DNA from: Lachnospiraceae bacterium
Lineage (GTDB): Bacteria > Bacillota > Clostridia > Lachnospirales > Lachnospiraceae
Direction: 5' to 3'
Assembly (NCBI GenBank): GCA_017399685.1
Contig: JAFQBM010000052.1
Span: 1 to 42,973 of the forward strand
DNA length: 42,973 bases
This document shows positions 40,541-42,973 of the stretch, one piece after another. The notes below the pieces were generated by a model, which had not been told where the DNA came from, did not search any database, and saw nothing but the letters and a program-made list of their open reading frames with translations. Within the stretch, counting starts at the first letter, position 1. Each line of letters starts with the position of its first letter. The position numbers were made by a program, and so were the translations under genes.

Positions 40541-40578
40541 GAGGGTGAAACGACAATTTTGTTTTCACTCTTTTTTTT
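40541..40578 (+). terminator. rho-independent terminator
   Basis: GAGGGTGAAAC (40541-40551) pairs with GTTTTCACTC (40561-40570), followed by eight T (40571-40578). Confidence 0.8.
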
Positions 40579-40624
40579 CTGTCAAAGAATGGAAAATTAT
40601 TCTGAAATGATTAATAAAAAAATT

Positions 40625-40691
40625 ACGTTCACGGGGTTAAGTCGACGTTCACGGGGTTATTATTGCAATCATAAAATGAGTGTGTTATGTT
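40625..40691 (+). promoter_or_regulatory. direct repeats abutting a promoter
   Basis: ACGTTCACGGGGTTA occurs at 40625-40639 and again at 40645-40659, a period of 20 bp (two helical turns). Directly downstream is TTGCAA (40663-40668), 17 bp, TATGTT (40686-40691). Two same-face direct repeats just upstream of a -35 box are the layout of an activator site, for example a LytTR- or OmpR-type response regulator. The start would be near 40698, upstream of the gene at 40785. Confidence 0.5.
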
Positions 40692-40784
40692 AAGAAAGTT
40701 GGTAAATTAATGTGATAATAAAAAGTCTAATTGATGTCTTTATCACAAAATTAGAGTAGTATAGTTTTATGAGGAGGTTTCATT

Positions 40785-40997
40785 TTGCTAGAGATAAAAG
40801 AAAAATATCAAGTTTCAAAATATTGTGAGAGTATTATAAAAAATAAAAGAGCAATTTTATATCATAAATTGTATGGAAAAACCATTAAAATATCCGAAGA
40901 ATGTTGGAAAGTAATAAAAGAGAATTTAGATGCCGGGTATTTGGATAAGAGAAATTTGGCTGATGTGATATTGAAGAGAAAAATAGTTTGTTCTTAA
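40785..40997 (+). CDS. small hypothetical protein, similar in outline to a peptide-maturase N-terminus
   Basis: The 70-residue product starts at TTG 40785, supported by GAGGAGG (40771-40777) 7 bp upstream. The middle (RAILYHKLYGKTIKISEECWKVIKENLD) has the strand-strand-helix look of the N-terminal, RRE-like segment of radical SAM/SPASM maturases. No radical SAM domain follows. It could be a stand-alone recognition protein, a truncated maturase or unrelated. A promoter with direct repeats lies upstream. Family not recognised. Confidence 0.55.
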   Translation: MLEIKEKYQVSKYCESIIKNKRAILYHKLYGKTIKISEECWKVIKENLDAGYLDKRNLADVILKRKIVCS

Positions 40998-41064
40998 TAT
41001 CATGCTAAATGTAAGTCGATATATTGTGGTTTTACAAAATGTAAGACTGCTTTATATAAAAAGA

Positions 41065-41162
41065 GGACTCTGATGAAATTCGCGAAAACCCTCAGAGTCC
41101 CAAAACACATAGCACTTACGAAAAAGTACCTAGGTAAAGTATATCACTTTTTCGGATAAGTG
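41065..41162. other. two hairpins in the gap before the secreted-protein gene
   Basis: GGACTCTGA (41065-41073) pairs with TCAGAGTCC (41092-41100). On the minus strand this stem is followed by CTCTTTTTAT, terminator-like. CACTTACGAAAAAGT (41113-41127) pairs with ACTTTTTCGGATAAGTG (41146-41162, two bulged bases). No T-run follows the second on the plus strand. They may insulate the gene at 40785 from that at 41232. Confidence 0.5.
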
Positions 41163-41231
41163 TAAATAACATTAGTTATGGGTGTGACGTTTATAAGACA
41201 CCTAACAAAAAAATCTTACAAGGAGAAGATC

Positions 41232-41642
41232 ATGAAGAAAACAAACAAAAATCTTAGAAAAAAATTATTTGTTGTGGGCTTATCTGTAAGTATGTTATTA
41301 TCAACAGCTGGATTATGTTTCGCTGCATCGGATAAAGGTTCATATACATATCCAAGAACAGGGTACACTATGGAATATACTATTGCAACTACTAAGCTTG
41401 CTGGAAAAAGTGCAGGATGTGCTACTACAACAGTAACATCTGAAGAAACGGATGCCATTACATTTGTTGGATTATTTTCATATAAAAATGGAAATTGCAA
41501 AAATAGTGGGTGCAAGCAAAACATCACTTATACCTATCTTGCAATAAAGGGAGAGGGAGGTAATCTTTACAGAAGTTTTCATGCACTTAAAGACATGGAC
41601 TATGATCCTATGGGAACAAATATGGATTTAGAAGTAAAATAA
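41232..41642 (+). CDS. small secreted protein with three cysteines in the mature part
   Basis: The 136-residue precursor has a clear Sec signal peptide (KKTNKNLRKK, hydrophobic core, FA-AS near residue 31-33). The mature part of about 104 residues is Thr/Tyr-rich, probably beta-structured, with C in SAGCATTT and two in GNCKNSGC. AAGGAGAAGATC sits before ATG 41232; the longer frame from 41178 has no ribosome-binding site and would spoil the signal peptide. It is followed by two membrane-anchored paralogues and the start of another gene. The layout recalls secreted bacteriocin/immunity or export cassettes, but no bacteriocin family was recognised and the function is unknown. Confidence 0.7.
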   Translation: MKKTNKNLRKKLFVVGLSVSMLLSTAGLCFAASDKGSYTYPRTGYTMEYTIATTKLAGKSAGCATTTVTSEETDAITFVGLFSYKNGNCKNSGCKQNITYTYLAIKGEGGNLYRSFHALKDMDYDPMGTNMDLEVK

Positions 41643-41643
41643 A

Positions 41644-41686
41644 AATACGATTGCTCTGGTAGCAGTGCTACCAGAGCAATCGTATT
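41644..41686. terminator. 43-bp near-perfect palindrome directly after the secreted-protein gene
   Basis: Positions 41644-41664 are exactly mirrored by 41666-41686 (21-bp arms around one central base). It begins 2 bp after the stop codon. AAAAG follows on the plus strand, not T. On the minus strand a T-rich tract follows. It may terminate antisense transcription or protect the 3' end of the mRNA. Confidence 0.6.
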
Positions 41687-41713
41687 AAAAGTAATAGCTA
41701 AGGAGTTTATTTA

Positions 41714-42256
41714 ATGAGAAAACGACCTATTATTCTAATACTTATCACCTTAATCATTTGTATTATAGCCGGTATTTATTTTTCGCAGTCCATTTGGGAA
41801 AAAAGAGCCGGATCAGAGGGATATTATAGTAAAGACACCTATTTAGAAGGAGGAACCGGACGTCATATGTATTCTAAAGATGTTAGAATACATTACAATT
41901 ATATAATAGAATCCGGAGGTCTTAAATACGAAATCTTAGATGAATTTGGAAATGTTGTCTATGAACTAGAAGTAACGGAAAGCTGTAGTGGATATATTAC
42001 TTTTGATAATGAAACACCTATATTATATTATGAAAGTGAATATGCTCTAACTGAAGATACCATTGCACATTCCACTATTGCTTTTGAAGTAAGATATAGC
42101 AATTGGGAAATGTTTTTGATAACATTAAACAGTTGGCTAAACCTCGATTTATTAGATGACGATTTTATAACTAAAGGATATTCCAACACACCAGATACAC
42201 CATTCCCTGCCTGGGTTTATGAAAATATCCGGTATCCGAAAGAATCACAGGAATAA
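41714..42256 (+). CDS. membrane-anchored hypothetical protein, copy 1 of a tandem pair
   Basis: The 180-residue product has one N-terminal membrane helix (about 5-24) followed by an extracellular domain with many Tyr and acidic residues (IHYNYIIESGGLKYEILDE, YELEVTESCSGYITF), likely beta-rich. AAGGAG precedes the ATG. The end PKESQE is identical in the second copy. A Cys in place of Gly (ESCSG against ESGSG) distinguishes the copies. It could be an immunity or sensor protein for the neighbouring secreted protein. No family recognised. Confidence 0.72.
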   Translation: MRKRPIILILITLIICIIAGIYFSQSIWEKRAGSEGYYSKDTYLEGGTGRHMYSKDVRIHYNYIIESGGLKYEILDEFGNVVYELEVTESCSGYITFDNETPILYYESEYALTEDTIAHSTIAFEVRYSNWEMFLITLNSWLNLDLLDDDFITKGYSNTPDTPFPAWVYENIRYPKESQE

Positions 42257-42317
42257 ATAAATACACTACATAAATACTAAGGTCAAAATATTTTTTTATT
42301 CAAAGAAAGGTTTTTAC

Positions 42318-42860
42318 ATGAAAAAACAATACATTATTATAGCGTTTATCACTATAATCCTTTTCATTGCATCCGGTATTTATTTTTCACAATCTACTTG
42401 GGAAAGCACAGCAGGATCAAATGGATACTATAATAAGGATACTTATTTAGAAGGAGGAATTGGACGAAGTATGTATTCGAAGGATGTTAGAATACATTAT
42501 GATTATATAATAGAATCCGGAGGTATTAGATACGAGATTTTAGATGAATCCGGAAATGTTATCTATGAACTGGAAGTAACAGAAAGTGGTAGTGGATATA
42601 TTACCTTTGATAATGAAACACCCAAATTATATTATGAAAGGGAGTATGCATTAACAGAGGACACCATTGCATATTCTAATATCTCTTTTGAGTTAAGATA
42701 TAGTAACTTTGAAATGTTATTAAAAGCAATAAATCGTTGGTCAAATTATGATTTATTTAGCGACAATTTTCCGAACAAAAGATTTTTTGTAGATACAGAC
42801 ACACCATTTCCTTCATTTGCATACGAAAGCATATGGTATCCGAAAGAATCACAAGAATAA
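42318..42860 (+). CDS. membrane-anchored hypothetical protein, copy 2 of a tandem pair
   Basis: Same length (180 residues) and layout as the preceding gene; by eye about two thirds of residues are identical. Identity is highest in the middle (YSKDVRIHY, IIESGG, SGYITFDNETP, YALTEDTIA) and lowest around residues 135-160. AAAGAAAGG lies upstream of the ATG. Tandem duplication with divergence suggests adaptation to different partners. Confidence 0.72.
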   Translation: MKKQYIIIAFITIILFIASGIYFSQSTWESTAGSNGYYNKDTYLEGGIGRSMYSKDVRIHYDYIIESGGIRYEILDESGNVIYELEVTESGSGYITFDNETPKLYYEREYALTEDTIAYSNISFELRYSNFEMLLKAINRWSNYDLFSDNFPNKRFFVDTDTPFPSFAYESIWYPKESQE

Positions 42861-42896
42861 ATACAAAAAGCTATATCACAAGAAAGGATAAACAAC

Positions 42897-42973
42897 TTGA
42901 AATACATAAAAAAATTTTTGAAAGAATGTTTCAGATACAAACTTTCCGGATTTTCTATGGTTGCCTGTCTTAG
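42897..42973 (+). CDS. start of a further gene, cut by the window edge
   Basis: An open frame from TTG 42897, with AAAGGA about 9 bp upstream, runs to the window end (MKYIKKFLKECFRYKLSGF...). A basic, amphipathic start followed by a hydrophobic turn would suit an ABC/FtsX-type permease, but only 25 codons are visible. It begins 36 bp after the second paralogue and so probably belongs to the same operon. Confidence 0.45.
   Translation, partial: MKYIKKFLKECFRYKLSGFSMVACL

Noticed and set aside
41232-41642. Lactococcin 972-type bacteriocin
   Set aside because: Size and residue pattern do not match the family as I know it, and no bacteriocin-associated membrane protein is visible in the window.
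1-42973. tRNA or rRNA genes
   Set aside because: No T-loop GTTCGAATC-type box with matching acceptor stem and no rRNA-like block was noticed on either strand by eye; a tRNA scan would be decisive.

Overview
The window looks like chromosome of a low-GC, spore-forming anaerobic Firmicute, most likely a Lachnospiraceae-type gut Clostridium. Pointers are a glycyl-radical activase, a clostridial 2[4Fe-4S] ferredoxin, a spoIID-spoIIQ pair, DUF3793 beside a flavodoxin, a group-A ECF transporter with a Trep_Strep-type S component, and choline-binding-repeat surface proteins. The genus cannot be fixed from the sequence alone.

Layout. 1-4870: housekeeping anaerobic metabolism (pflA on the minus strand, ferredoxin, glycogen phosphorylase) separated by structured intergenic DNA, including a small gene enclosed by 16-bp perfect inverted repeats. 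5170-12950: an AT-rich peptide natural-product (RiPP) island with its own strong promoter, made of a radical SAM/SPASM maturase, a 56-residue Cys/Asp-rich precursor, an attenuating terminator, an ABC exporter, a second ABC ATPase with two permeases, and a subtilisin-type protease without a signal peptide. 13077-14851: spoIID and spoIIQ, for spore engulfment. 15110-18549: two tandem membrane-bound diguanylate cyclase-like proteins. 18645-25283: a Wadjet-like SMC operon (jetA, jetB, jetC) with no jetD nuclease beside it. 25386-27190 (minus strand): Xre-type membrane regulator, zinc-ribbon peptide and family 2 glycosyltransferase. 27627-31090: ECF transporter operon (S, T, fused A-A') plus a ZinT-like protein. 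31349-32467: flavodoxin and DUF3793. 32605-32882: a promoter-to-terminator unit with no convincing gene (candidate ncRNA). 33002-36304: a large TPR/coiled-coil protein ending in what looks like a catalytically dead AAA-like domain. 36507-37847: pgi. 37992-40436: secreted choline-binding-repeat protein. 40625-42973: an accessory cassette of small proteins, with a duplicated membrane-anchored protein and the start of a further gene.

The most interesting observation is in the RiPP precursor. Five of its seven cysteines have Asp four residues downstream and a sixth has Thr there. CX3D is the spacing that the freyrasin (ranthipeptide) maturase PapB links as Cys-S to Asp-C-beta thioethers. Next come the jetD-less Wadjet operon, whose JetC has Asp-Asn at Walker B, the AAA-like protein that has lost both Walker residues, the unexplained RNA unit at 32.6-32.9 kb, and the palindromic operator-like sites shared by the ECF and flavodoxin promoters.

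All calls come from reading the sequence by eye. Family names are from memory of conserved motifs, and no database search was run.
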